The translations under genes and the position numbers were made by a program. A model generated the notes under the pieces. That model was not told the origin of the DNA and did no database searches. It saw nothing but the letters and a program-made list of their open reading frames with translations. DNA of 18,332 nt from Gemmataceae bacterium (GTDB taxonomy: Bacteria > Planctomycetota > Planctomycetia > Gemmatales > Gemmataceae): contig JADLBT010000153.1 in assembly GCA_020847555.1 (NCBI GenBank), positions 1 to 18,332 of the forward strand. Direction: 5' to 3'. Positions 8,401-16,132 of the stretch are shown here, in pieces; position 1 is the first letter of the stretch, and each line of letters opens with the position of its first letter.

Positions 8401-8921
8401 TGATGGCGGTACTGATCCAGCAGGTCGTTCCGGCCGACTACGCCTTCGTCATCCACACCGTCAACCCGCTGACGGGCAATCGCGCCGAGATCTACGCCGA
8501 GGTGGTGCTGGGGCTGGGTGAGACGCTCGTCGGCAACTACCCGGGCCGCGCTCTCGGGTTCGTCTGCCGCAAGGCGGACCTGCGGCCCGAACTGCTCTCG
8601 TACCCCGGCAAGAGCGTCGGGCTGTACGGCAAGGGCGTGATCTTCCGCTCCGACTCCAACGGCGAGGATCTCGAAGGCTTCGCCGGGGCGGGCCTGTACG
8701 AGAGCGTGCTCGCGGAAGAACCGGAGCACCGGCGCCTCGATTACCGTGGGGAGAAGCTGGTATGGGATACAGGATTCCGGGACGAACTGCTGCGCGCCGT
8801 CGCCCGCATCGGCATCGAGGTGGAGAAGACGCTCGGCTCGCCCCAGGACATCGAGGGGGCGGTGGCCGGCGGGAAATACTACGTCGTCCAGACGCGGCCG
8901 CAGGTGGGGCTGGGCGCGTGA
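5412..8921 (+). CDS. Alpha-glucan water dikinase, plant GWD1-like
   Basis: The 1169-residue product, from ATG 5412 with GAGAGGAG upstream, should transfer the beta-phosphate of ATP to C6 of glucosyl units in alpha-glucan via a phosphohistidine, releasing AMP and orthophosphate. Domain order matches plant GWD. Two CBM45-like starch-binding modules lie at about 40-125 and 183-270, each with a VLHWG motif and a Trp-rich end. The helical GWD core contains EEWHQKLHNNTTPDDVV, PIRTDPVFYGD and LKSVHSG. The swivelling domain has TPDLVSHIAVRARN with catalytic His780. The nucleotide-binding domain from about 866 has LPTSLALPFG, VWASKWTERAYLS, FRSDSNGEDLEG and YVVQTRPQV. All key motifs are intact. A chloroplast-type transit region is not evident. 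It lies between glgA and a sugar isomerase gene. Plant-like sequence in a bacterial gene cluster suggests ancient transfer or shared ancestry. Confidence 0.93.
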   Translation: MQDPTRTEVVTALAENLAVTSQVEGDRVTLTVALKSGRDCVLHWGLSRRGGAWERPPEACWPAGTTPADGQAVRTPFAANGRGECAVTIHLDRPYPWKRLLFVLYYPTENRWVKNGRDDFTVPLPPGRTGAVAPADALNKWAPADAMRRTVGLDGGEQVAVAVWTSPEAVRVRLASDAEPPLVLHWGVAPRFRHEWVLPPEDARPAGTSVEQQAARTPFTERDGLQYLELNFPTRAGAAPPRGMRFVLYQPEGGAWLKSGGKDVYLPLVERSADPRLPSAKLQDIAEQIIGAEMGAGSWTLMHRFNLCHDLLEGVQDDEDGLALLFAWLRYSAIRQLDWQRRYNTQPRELSHAQDRLTKRLAVLWKRHHDRGEAGTGCRLWARLLLTTLGRGGEGQRVRDEILHIMHRNHLKEVAGTFVEEWHQKLHNNTTPDDVVICAAYLEFLRSNGDVGRFYHALEAGGVTRERLRGFERPIRTDPVFYGDRKDALIHDFEHFLAILKSVHSGIDLDTAAHAARGRLDGRTQGALDGLYSLRHRRAGVREIAGAVLATREGVKAALAASGDDAALRDLLFLDLALEGALRAAIERENLGQLDRDTLADLTHLTLRGVSLSSGAPEVGICAGHWGALLAVPRTGRDWALHAKSVADRAGRWVAGFTDDVHRRLQPKAEYLGTAFEAAAWTIPLFSEEVIRGGPAFALSLVLRRLDPVLRKEAGLGGWQIISPAAAAGRVRVADHLHAIQGERFPEATVLVADAVAGNEEIPEGVTAVITADTPDLVSHIAVRARNAQVLFATCFDREIYERLKGMKDSAVTLRATPGGDVEYQRGNGTAQPRASIAAPLAPLPRRPVGAAAQWVIGQDQFTPAVVGGKANNLNGLRGRLPDWIRLPTSLALPFGAFDRALADENNRELRRQYDALVAAAGQDPGEVLTRVRELVLQMAAPAGLQEAVLGAWGPAGLPAVPWEQAWDAIRRVWASKWTERAYLSRQARGVPHENLVMAVLIQQVVPADYAFVIHTVNPLTGNRAEIYAEVVLGLGETLVGNYPGRALGFVCRKADLRPELLSYPGKSVGLYGKGVIFRSDSNGEDLEGFAGAGLYESVLAEEPEHRRLDYRGEKLVWDTGFRDELLRAVARIGIEVEKTLGSPQDIEGAVAGGKYYVVQTRPQVGLGA

Positions 8922-8964
8922 GGGGCCGGGGAGAGAGGTTCATCGTCTCGCTGCGAGGGATTGC

Positions 8965-9852
8965 ATGAGTCAGGATATCCGCATTGGCAACCAGACCGCC
9001 ATCTCGTGTCCGGACCTGATGGCGCCGTTCGAGTTCGCCCTCCGCCACGGGTTCGACGCCTTCGAGTGGTTCGCGGACAAGAAGGAGCGGCCCGACGGCA
9101 GCGCCGTCGGCTGGGACGAGTCGGACATGGACGACGCAACCCGCGCCTGGATCCGCAAGGCGGGCAAGGAGCGCGACGTGCTGTTCACCGTTCACGCGCC
9201 GTGGCAGGCCAACCCGCTGCAGGTCGGCGGCAACGATCTGCTGTGCCGCAGCATCGACTTCGCCCGGGACATCGGTGCCGGCCTGGTGAACCTGCACCTG
9301 TACCCGGACGAGGGGCCGCTCGGGTACGTGCGTGCCCTGGAGCCGGTCGTCCGCCGCGCCGCCGCCGCCGGCGTGCGGCTCAGCATCGAGAACACCCCGC
9401 ACACGACACCCACCGACTTCAACGACACCTTCGCGTGCTTCCGAACGGCGAGCAGCGCCGCCCCGAGCGCGGTCGGCATGTGCCTGGACATCGGCCACGC
9501 GAACCTGTGCGCCTCGACCCGCAACAACTTCATCGCCTACCTCGACGCGCTGGCCCCCGCGGTGCCGATCATTCACCTGCACGTCCACGAGAACCGCGGC
9601 GACTGCGACAGCCACCTGACGCTGTTCACCGGGCCGGCCGGGCAGGACGATTCGGGCGTGAGGGGTTTCGTGAAGCGCCTGCGGCGGCGTGCCTACCGCG
9701 GCGCGCTGATCCTGGAGCAGTGGCCCAATCCACCGGAACTCCTGGTCGCGGCCGCCACCCGGTTGCGCGCCCTGCTGAGACAGATCCCGCCGGACGGCGC
9801 GGACTACCCGGAACACGGCCCGAGAGGAGGGGGAAGCGGTGAACGCGGTTGA
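8965..9852 (+). CDS. Sugar phosphate isomerase/epimerase-like TIM-barrel protein
   Basis: The product has 295 residues from ATG 8965, with GCGAGGGA just upstream. It belongs to the xylose isomerase-like / AP endonuclease 2 TIM-barrel superfamily. Probable metal ligands are visible: Glu142 (SIENTPH), Asp175 and His178 (LDIGHANL), His204-208 in HLHVHEN, and Glu251 (LILEQWP). The N-terminal FTVHAPW is also typical. The substrate cannot be told; members include hydroxypyruvate isomerases, tagatose epimerases, inosose dehydratases and endonuclease IV-like proteins. It starts 44 bp after the GWD gene and its last 14 bp overlap the PWD-like gene, so it is almost certainly co-transcribed with both dikinases. 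A role in handling a sugar from phosphoglucan turnover is inference only. The C-terminal tail is a Gly/Arg-rich extension. Confidence 0.85.
   Translation: MSQDIRIGNQTAISCPDLMAPFEFALRHGFDAFEWFADKKERPDGSAVGWDESDMDDATRAWIRKAGKERDVLFTVHAPWQANPLQVGGNDLLCRSIDFARDIGAGLVNLHLYPDEGPLGYVRALEPVVRRAAAAGVRLSIENTPHTTPTDFNDTFACFRTASSAAPSAVGMCLDIGHANLCASTRNNFIAYLDALAPAVPIIHLHVHENRGDCDSHLTLFTGPAGQDDSGVRGFVKRLRRRAYRGALILEQWPNPPELLVAAATRLRALLRQIPPDGADYPEHGPRGGGSGERG
9825..9830 (+). promoter_or_regulatory. Ribosome-binding site for the PWD-like gene
   Basis: AGGAGG inside the end of the isomerase gene lies 8 nt before GTG 9839 and supports this start and translational coupling. Confidence 0.6.
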
Positions 9853-12448
9853 GCAGGAGGCGGGCCTCACGCGCGACCTGGTCGAGGTGAGTGGGACGCG
9901 GAAAAGCTGGCGAGAGCGGCTGCAGTGGGTGCGCGACCGGCTGGCCGACCCGGCGTTCGCGCCGACGCCGCAGCAGCTCGCCACGGTCGCGATTTACCTG
10001 CGTTTCCTCGCCACCGGCGAGCTGCGCTGCGAGGAGGACGGCCGCCACTTCCGGCCGAACCACCACGCCGCGACCGCCTCAGAGATCGAGGCGACGCTGG
10101 AGCGCCTCACCACGCCGGAGACGGGCTGGATCCTGCGCCGCATCTACCCCTACCTGCCGTCCTGGGGCGAGGCGTTCCGCCGGTCCGAACCGCTGACGCG
10201 CATCCGCGACATCGCCCACCGCAACGACATCCCCTCCGACCTCAAGCGCGAGATCAAGCACCGGCTGCAGAACAAGCTGCACCGCTGCGCCGCCCCGGAG
10301 GATCTGCGCACGTCCGAGGAACTGCTTCGACGGATCACCGCTCCGGGCGCGTCCTGCAGCGAGGGATTCGTTCGCGAGTTCCGGGTGTTCCACGCCGAGT
10401 TGCTGGAGTTCTTCAACGCGACCGGCGTGGAGAAGCGGCTGCACGCGCTCGCCGAAACGTGGGACGCGGCCGGAGCCGAGGCGGTCCGGGCGTTCCTCGC
10501 GTCCAAAGCTGGCGGGCACGGCCCCGACGAGCAGCTGCTGGAGTTGCTCGACCGGCTCACGACGGTGCGGCAGCTCCTTGCCGACCGGATGGCGAGTGCC
10601 GATCCGCTGGCGCGCTCGCGGCTGCGGCTCGCCGACATCGGGCTGGAGGACCACGCCTTCCCCCTCCTCGGCGACCTCGCCAACCGGCTGGAAAAGCGGG
10701 CCGCCCCCGCCGTCTGGGGCGGCCTGCTGCGGGCCGTGGCGGCGGCCCTCGACAACCTGCGTCTCAGCCTGGTCGAGCCGGAGGAATGCGCCGCGCTGCG
10801 CTCGGAGCTGTCGGCCTGGGCGGATGGGTTTCGCGCAGACGACCGTTTCCACCTGCGGCGGGTGCTGGCGACCCTCAGCCGCGCGCAGCGCCTCGCCGAG
10901 AGCTACACCGACCGAATCAGCGCCCTTTTCCCACCGCTCGTCGAGGCTCTCGGGCGCGGCCTGGGGATCGCGGACCACGCCATCCGCATTTTCACTGAGG
11001 GCGACATCCGCGGGCACATCGTTTTCCCATTCTCCCGTCTCCTCGATCTGGGGCTGCGTGTGGCACGCGCGGCGTTGCAGCTGCCGCCGTGGGAAGCCGT
11101 CGTCCCCGGCGAGGCATCCGGCTTACTGAAACGCAGGGCAGACCTGGCGGACGCCGAGAACGACAGCGGCACGATCCTGCTGCTGGACCGCGCCGACGGC
11201 GACGCGGAGATACCTGCCGGCGTGCGCGGGATCATCCTGGGCCATCCGCTGCCGCACCTCTCGCACCTGGGCGTGCGCGCCCGCCAGGCGCGTGTGCCGT
11301 TCGCGGCCACTGCAGTGCGCGAACGCCTCCGGGACTTCGACCACCTGTTGGGGAAGGCGGTCCGGGTGCGCGTCACGTCGGACGGCCTTGCGGTCGAGGC
11401 GAACGCCGCGCCGACGCAATCAGCGCAGGCGAGCGCTCCCCCCCCGCCCCCGATCGTGCCGGAAGTGGCCCTGACGCCGGGGCCGAGCCTCGTCCCGCTG
11501 GATCAGGCCGAGCCGGCGACCTGCGGCGCCAAGGCGGCGGGGGCACGGCGACTACTGGAGCTGGCAGCAGAGTCAGGCGGGCTGTTCCTTGCGCCGCGCG
11601 GGCTGGTCGTTCCTTTCGGCGTGATGGCACGCGGCCTGGACGAGGTTCCCGAGGTGGGCCGCGCGTATCGCGACCTGCGCGGGCGCCTGGCGGGCGCGCC
11701 GCGCGAGCAGCTGGAGCCCCTGCTCCAGCGGTTGCGCGAGCTGGTGCAGGTGATTCCGGTACACGAGGAGGTTGGCCGTGCGGTGGCGGCCTTCTTCGGG
11801 CCAGAGACGCGGCTGGCCGTGCGGTCCAGCACGAACGGGGAAGACCTGGAAAACCTGGCCGGCGCCGGGCTGTACGAGTCGGTCGTCAACGTCGCGATCG
11901 CGGACGTGCCCCGCGCGATCGGGCAGGTGTGGGCGTCGCTGTGGACCCGGCGCGCGGCGCTAAGCCGCGCGGCGGCCGGGATCCCGCACGAGCGCCTTCA
12001 CATGGCCGTGCTGATCCAGGAACTCGTCGCTCCGGACCTGTCCTTCATCCTGCACACCGTCAACCCGACGACCGGCAACCGCGCCGAGGCGGTGGCGGAG
12101 TTGGCGGTCGGACTGGGCGAGATCCTCGCGTCCGCCGCGCGGCCGGGGACGCCGTACCGGCTGGTGTGTGATCGCAACGCCGGGACTGCCGCGCTCTCCG
12201 CCTGCGCGACCTTCAATGTCGCCCTGCGGCCCTCTCCTGCTGAGGGGCGCGGGATCGTCGAGGAATGTCTCAACTACTCCCGAATCCCGCTTTCGGCCGA
12301 CGGAAGCGCGGCGCCGCGCCTCGGCACCCGGCTGACGGCCATCGCTTCCCTTCTGGAGGATCGCCTGGGCCGGCCGCAGGACGTGGAAGGCGTGTGCGTC
12401 GGCGAGGGGATCTTCATCGTTCAGGCTCGCCCCCAGCAGGGGCTGTAG
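9839..12448 (+). CDS. Phosphoglucan water dikinase, PWD/GWD3-like
   Basis: The 869-residue product starts at GTG 9839. In plants PWD phosphorylates C3 of glucosyl units in glucan already phosphorylated by GWD. Motifs specific to the PWD branch are clear: YLRFLATGELRCEEDG (about 53-68), IRDIAHRNDIPSDLK and QNKLHR with PEDL (about 121-160), HAIRIFTEGDIRG (about 380), then LPHLSHLGVRARQ with catalytic His476. The nucleotide-binding domain (about 560-869) has VRSSTNGEDLENLAGAG, QVWASLWTRRAALS, AVLIQELVAPDLSF, LHTVNP, PQDVEG and IVQARPQ. A low-complexity linker rich in Ala, Gln and Pro (about 525-542) joins the last two domains. Plant PWD carries an N-terminal CBM20; none is visible here, and the protein begins close to the dikinase core. 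It overlaps the isomerase gene by 14 bp and is the second dikinase of the cluster. Confidence 0.92.
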   Translation: MNAVEQEAGLTRDLVEVSGTRKSWRERLQWVRDRLADPAFAPTPQQLATVAIYLRFLATGELRCEEDGRHFRPNHHAATASEIEATLERLTTPETGWILRRIYPYLPSWGEAFRRSEPLTRIRDIAHRNDIPSDLKREIKHRLQNKLHRCAAPEDLRTSEELLRRITAPGASCSEGFVREFRVFHAELLEFFNATGVEKRLHALAETWDAAGAEAVRAFLASKAGGHGPDEQLLELLDRLTTVRQLLADRMASADPLARSRLRLADIGLEDHAFPLLGDLANRLEKRAAPAVWGGLLRAVAAALDNLRLSLVEPEECAALRSELSAWADGFRADDRFHLRRVLATLSRAQRLAESYTDRISALFPPLVEALGRGLGIADHAIRIFTEGDIRGHIVFPFSRLLDLGLRVARAALQLPPWEAVVPGEASGLLKRRADLADAENDSGTILLLDRADGDAEIPAGVRGIILGHPLPHLSHLGVRARQARVPFAATAVRERLRDFDHLLGKAVRVRVTSDGLAVEANAAPTQSAQASAPPPPPIVPEVALTPGPSLVPLDQAEPATCGAKAAGARRLLELAAESGGLFLAPRGLVVPFGVMARGLDEVPEVGRAYRDLRGRLAGAPREQLEPLLQRLRELVQVIPVHEEVGRAVAAFFGPETRLAVRSSTNGEDLENLAGAGLYESVVNVAIADVPRAIGQVWASLWTRRAALSRAAAGIPHERLHMAVLIQELVAPDLSFILHTVNPTTGNRAEAVAELAVGLGEILASAARPGTPYRLVCDRNAGTAALSACATFNVALRPSPAEGRGIVEECLNYSRIPLSADGSAAPRLGTRLTAIASLLEDRLGRPQDVEGVCVGEGIFIVQARPQQGL

Positions 12449-12575
12449 ATCCGAAGCGTAAGCGCCGGCAGACGATGACAGAAAAAGGCTGGCATCGTTC
12501 GCCGCCTGCACGTAATGGTGAGAAGGACGCCCATGTGGAGAGTCCCACCTGACAGACCGTGCAGGGATCCCAGCC

Positions 12576-15425
12576 ATGCGCATTGGAAACCACCAACCGC
12601 TTCTCTCCTTTCTCGGCGTGCTGGCGCTGGTAGCGGCTGCCAGTCCGCCCGGCGCCGCCCAGGAAGCACGGCCCGACTGGAAGGCCGGCACGGCGTCGGT
12701 CGCGATCACCCCCACGCAAGCGACGTGGATGGCCGGCTACGCCTCGCGCAAGAAACCCTCCGAGGGGAAGGCCCAGGATCTGTTCGCCAAGGCTCTCGCG
12801 CTGGAGGATGCCGCCGGTGCGCGCCTGGTGATTGTCACCCTCGACCTGGTCGGCATCCCGCGCACGCTCCGCGACGCCGTGGCGAAGCAGGTTCAGGAGA
12901 AACACCGCCTGCCCCCGGCTTCACTGCTCCTGAACGCCTCGCACACGCACTGCGGGCCGGTGGTGCGGTCCGGCGGGTCCGTCCTCTACGAGATGGAGCC
13001 GGAGCAGACGCGCCGCATCGAGCAGTACGGCGTCGCGCTGCGCGAGAAGCTCGTTGCGCTGGTCGGGAAGGCGCTGGCGGACCTGCAGCCGGCGCGGCTG
13101 GGGTACAGCCGAGCCCGGGCCGGGTTCGCCATGAACCGCCGGTTGCCGACTGCCAAGGGCTACCAGAACAGCCCGTATCCCGACGGCCCGGTGGATCACA
13201 CCGTCCCTGTCCTGCGCGTCGAGGGGGCCGACGGCAAGCTGCGCGCGATCCTTTTTGGGTATGCCTGCCACAACACTACCCTGAGCTTCTACCAGTTCTG
13301 CGGCGACTACGCCGGCTACGCGCAGGAGTACCTGGAGCAGGCGCACCCCGGTGCGACCGCTCTGTTCGTGGCCGGGTGCGGCGGCGATCAGAACCCGTAC
13401 CCGCGCGGCACCCTGGAGCTGGCGAAGCAGCACGGCCGGGCACTGGCCAACGCCGTCGAGGCGGCGCTGCTGCCCAAACCGCGCCCGGTCCGCGGCCCGC
13501 TGAAGGCCATCTGGCAGGACGTGACGCTGCAGCTGGTCCCGCCGTCCGGGCGCGATGCGCTGCTGGAGCTGAAGCAGTCCACCAATCCGTTCGACCAGAA
13601 GAAGGCCAAACTCCTGCTGGACGAGCTGGAAAAGACCGGGCGCATCAAAGCAACCTATACCTATCCCATTCAGGTGGTGCAGTTCGGCGGGGATCTGACC
13701 CTGATCGCCCTCGCGGGGGAGGTGGTGGTCGATTACGCCCTGCGGCTGCAGCGCGAGCTGGCGGGGCAGCCGCTGTGGGTGGCCGCGTACTCCAACGACG
13801 TGTTCGGCTACGTACCGTCGGTGCGCGTCCTCAAGGAGGGCGGGTACGAGGGCGGCGGGGCGATGCGCTACAGCCGGCTGCCCGGCCCGTTCGCGCCCTC
13901 AGTCGAGGAACGCATCGTGACTGCGGTACACCCGCTGGTCCGAAAGGTGCGGGCGGCCGCCCCCGCCGCCGCGCAGCCCAGGGCCGAGCAGGTGAAACCG
14001 ACGCTCGTCCCGCCGGTGCGGACGGTCGATCTGAACGTCGGCGAGGGACAGGAGGTCGAGCTGGCCGACGGCAAGAAGGTGCGCATCAAGCTGCTCGATC
14101 TGCGCGAGACGCGCGACGACATGCGTCAGGCGGTCCGGCGGGCCGAGGTCACCGTCGAGGTGGCCGGCCGGAAGGTCGAGCTGGTGTCGGCGAACTACCG
14201 GCTGCCGGTGACGGTCGGCGGCGTACAGATCGACTGCCCGATCACGAAGGGTTATCGCCAGAACAGCACGCAGGGGGTTGCCGGCAGCAACCCGTGGGGG
14301 CTGGATAAGGACGCTCGCGTGCGCCTGTGGCCGGCCGGCTCCCCGCTCGTCAACCCGGGGACGTTCATCTACCCCGCGAAGCAGCGCTGGTTCGCGAGCG
14401 GGACGCAGATGGCCAACGAGCCGGTCCACGTTGACGGCGGCGAGAACCCGCTGGCGAAGCGCATCTACTACCACTACGGGCTCGACATCGGCGGGGCCGA
14501 GACGCTGGTCGAGGTGATCGCCGCCACCGACGGCGTGGTCATCTCCTCCAGCAAGGCGGTCCTGCCCGGGTACGCGGACAGCCCGGTCAAGCCGCGCTAC
14601 GATGTCGTTTACCTCCTCGACGGGCGCGGCTGGTACTACCGCTACAGCCACCTCCACATCATCAGCCCGGACGTGCGGCCCGGCCGGAAGGTGAAAATGG
14701 GCCAGCTCCTCGGCCTGCTGGGCAAGGAGGGGGCGAGCGGTGGATGGTCGCACCTGCACTTCGACATCTCCGCGCGCCAGCCGTCGGGCAAGTGGGGTAT
14801 CGTGGAAGGGTATGCGTTCCTGTGGGAAGCTTACCTGGCGAAATACCGGCCAAAGCTGCTGGCGGTCGCGCGGCCGCACCACTTCGCCGCAATCGGCGAC
14901 GAGGTCGAACTCGACGGGACGCGGTCCTGGTCCGCCGCGGGCAAGATCAGGTCGTATGCGTGGACGTTCGCCGACGGCAAGACCGCGACCGGGGCGACGG
15001 TGCGGCGGACCTACAAGCGGCCGGGGGTGTACAGCGAGGTGCTCCAGGTCACCGACGTGGCCGGCGAGGTCGATTACGATTTCGCGGTGGTCAACGTGGT
15101 GGACCGGCAAAATCCGGGCAAGCTGCCGCCATCGATCCACGCCGCCTACGCCCCGACGTTCGGCATCCAGCCGGGCCATCCGGTGACGTTCCTGGTGCGC
15201 ACTTTCCGCACGACCGACGGCAAGGAAACGTGGGACTTCGGCGACGGCAGTCCGAAGGTAGTGGTGCAGAGCGATGGGAACGTTGTCCCGCTCGCGAAGG
15301 ACGGGTATGCGCGCACGGTCCACCGCTATGCCCGGCCGGGGCATTACCTGGTGCGCGTCGAGCGGACGAATCAGCGCGGGGAGACGGCGGTCGCGCACCT
15401 ACAGGTGCGGGTCGGGCGGGATTAA
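12576..15425 (+). CDS. Secreted neutral ceramidase-like / M23 peptidase-like / PKD fusion protein
   Basis: The 949-residue product starts at ATG 12576 and has a signal peptide: a hydrophobic core at about 9-22, then probable cleavage near GAA-Q at 28/29. Residues about 35-465 form a neutral/alkaline ceramidase N-terminal-type domain, with NASHTHCGP at 120-128, GYACHN with His232, and CGGDQNP. A middle region precedes an M23 (LytM) peptidase fold with HYGLD (His633, Asp637), YSHLH (690-694) and HLH (His726, His728), so all metal ligands of that family are present. Two PKD-like domains follow, at about 775-838 (SYAWTFADG) and 860-947 (TWDFGDG). It probably acts in the periplasm or outside the cell on lipid, glycolipid or wall material; the true substrate is unknown. 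It stands 127 bp from the dikinase gene and may be a separate unit; I see no clear promoter in the gap. It converges with the minus-strand CBM9-like gene. Confidence 0.85.
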   Translation: MRIGNHQPLLSFLGVLALVAAASPPGAAQEARPDWKAGTASVAITPTQATWMAGYASRKKPSEGKAQDLFAKALALEDAAGARLVIVTLDLVGIPRTLRDAVAKQVQEKHRLPPASLLLNASHTHCGPVVRSGGSVLYEMEPEQTRRIEQYGVALREKLVALVGKALADLQPARLGYSRARAGFAMNRRLPTAKGYQNSPYPDGPVDHTVPVLRVEGADGKLRAILFGYACHNTTLSFYQFCGDYAGYAQEYLEQAHPGATALFVAGCGGDQNPYPRGTLELAKQHGRALANAVEAALLPKPRPVRGPLKAIWQDVTLQLVPPSGRDALLELKQSTNPFDQKKAKLLLDELEKTGRIKATYTYPIQVVQFGGDLTLIALAGEVVVDYALRLQRELAGQPLWVAAYSNDVFGYVPSVRVLKEGGYEGGGAMRYSRLPGPFAPSVEERIVTAVHPLVRKVRAAAPAAAQPRAEQVKPTLVPPVRTVDLNVGEGQEVELADGKKVRIKLLDLRETRDDMRQAVRRAEVTVEVAGRKVELVSANYRLPVTVGGVQIDCPITKGYRQNSTQGVAGSNPWGLDKDARVRLWPAGSPLVNPGTFIYPAKQRWFASGTQMANEPVHVDGGENPLAKRIYYHYGLDIGGAETLVEVIAATDGVVISSSKAVLPGYADSPVKPRYDVVYLLDGRGWYYRYSHLHIISPDVRPGRKVKMGQLLGLLGKEGASGGWSHLHFDISARQPSGKWGIVEGYAFLWEAYLAKYRPKLLAVARPHHFAAIGDEVELDGTRSWSAAGKIRSYAWTFADGKTATGATVRRTYKRPGVYSEVLQVTDVAGEVDYDFAVVNVVDRQNPGKLPPSIHAAYAPTFGIQPGHPVTFLVRTFRTTDGKETWDFGDGSPKVVVQSDGNVVPLAKDGYARTVHRYARPGHYLVRVERTNQRGETAVAHLQVRVGRD

Positions 15426-15446
15426 CTGACTGGCGAGCGCGCTGCC

Positions 15447-16103
15447 TCAGCGAACCAGCTCGAGCACGCTCCACAGGGTTGGGTCTTCCCAGTACGGGAA
15501 CTCCGCGCCGACGCTCAGGGTTTGCTCGCCGAGCTCGGCATCGCGCACGGCGTAGCAGATGCCGAGGCGGGGAGTCTGGTCGGGGTCGTAACCGTTCAGC
15601 GCCGCCGCCGGGAAGAACGCCTCGACGGCGTAGCCGGTGCGGATCGGCACGCAGCGGAAGGCGACGGCGTCGGGCGGCACGAGGGGGGCGTCCTGCAGCG
15701 CCCGGTTGATCTTCGTTTGTACGAGGATCGGCTCGTCGTGGTCCGGCCCGCCGCCGGCCGGCAGCAGGTGGAACTGGTGGCAGTAGCGCGTCGCCCGGTG
15801 ACTGGTGCGCGCATCGCGGGTGTCGATCCAGACGGTCGCGCCGTCGGACCCGCGCGGCCGCGACTCGTGCCCCTGCGGCGCCTGCTCCTTGCCGCGCACC
15901 TCGACCTGGACGGCGAACCCCAGCTCGTTCCACGCCAGGCGCACGTCGGCAAAGTTACGCTGCCCGTCCATCGCCGCAAAGTTGTCGAGTCGGCACGCCT
16001 CGGGCAATTCGAGGAGGCGGTCGTCCTCCTCTCGCGGCACGTCCTTGACGTAACGGCACGGGTAGGCGACCCGGAACAGAAAGCGGTGCGGTACGATTGG
16101 CAT
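15447..16103 (-). CDS. CBM9-like carbohydrate-binding domain protein
   Basis: The product has 218 residues from ATG 16103. The sequence fits the CBM9-like (DOMON-type beta sandwich) family often seen in planctomycetes: WNELGFAVQVEVRGKEQ, GATVWIDTRDARTSHRATRYCHQFHLLP and TGYAVEAFFPAAALNGYDPDQTPRLG are the characteristic blocks, with a closing PTLWSVLELV. There is no signal peptide and no attached catalytic domain. It would bind a sugar or glycan, or serve as a scaffold; the ligand is not known. A GTG 42 bp further upstream is in frame, but those codons come from the inverted repeat behind nadA, so the ATG is preferred. It converges with the ceramidase-like gene (21 bp apart) and lies downstream of nadA on the same strand. 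Confidence 0.75.
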   Translation of the reverse strand: MPIVPHRFLFRVAYPCRYVKDVPREEDDRLLELPEACRLDNFAAMDGQRNFADVRLAWNELGFAVQVEVRGKEQAPQGHESRPRGSDGATVWIDTRDARTSHRATRYCHQFHLLPAGGGPDHDEPILVQTKINRALQDAPLVPPDAVAFRCVPIRTGYAVEAFFPAAALNGYDPDQTPRLGICYAVRDAELGEQTLSVGAEFPYWEDPTLWSVLELVR

Positions 16104-16132
16104 GGCGGAAAGAAGCGAAACGAGCCACAGAG

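Noticed and set aside
12531..12552. A degenerate fourth copy of the CCACGGG palindrome before the ceramidase-like gene
   Set aside because: Only short words (CCCATG, GGAGAGTCCCA) resemble copy 1, and no paired tip or outer arms can be drawn.
12515..14308. A 597-codon plus-strand open frame overlapping the ceramidase-like gene
   Set aside because: It is a +1 shadow rich in Arg, Gly and Ala. The other frame has the signal peptide and catalytic motifs.
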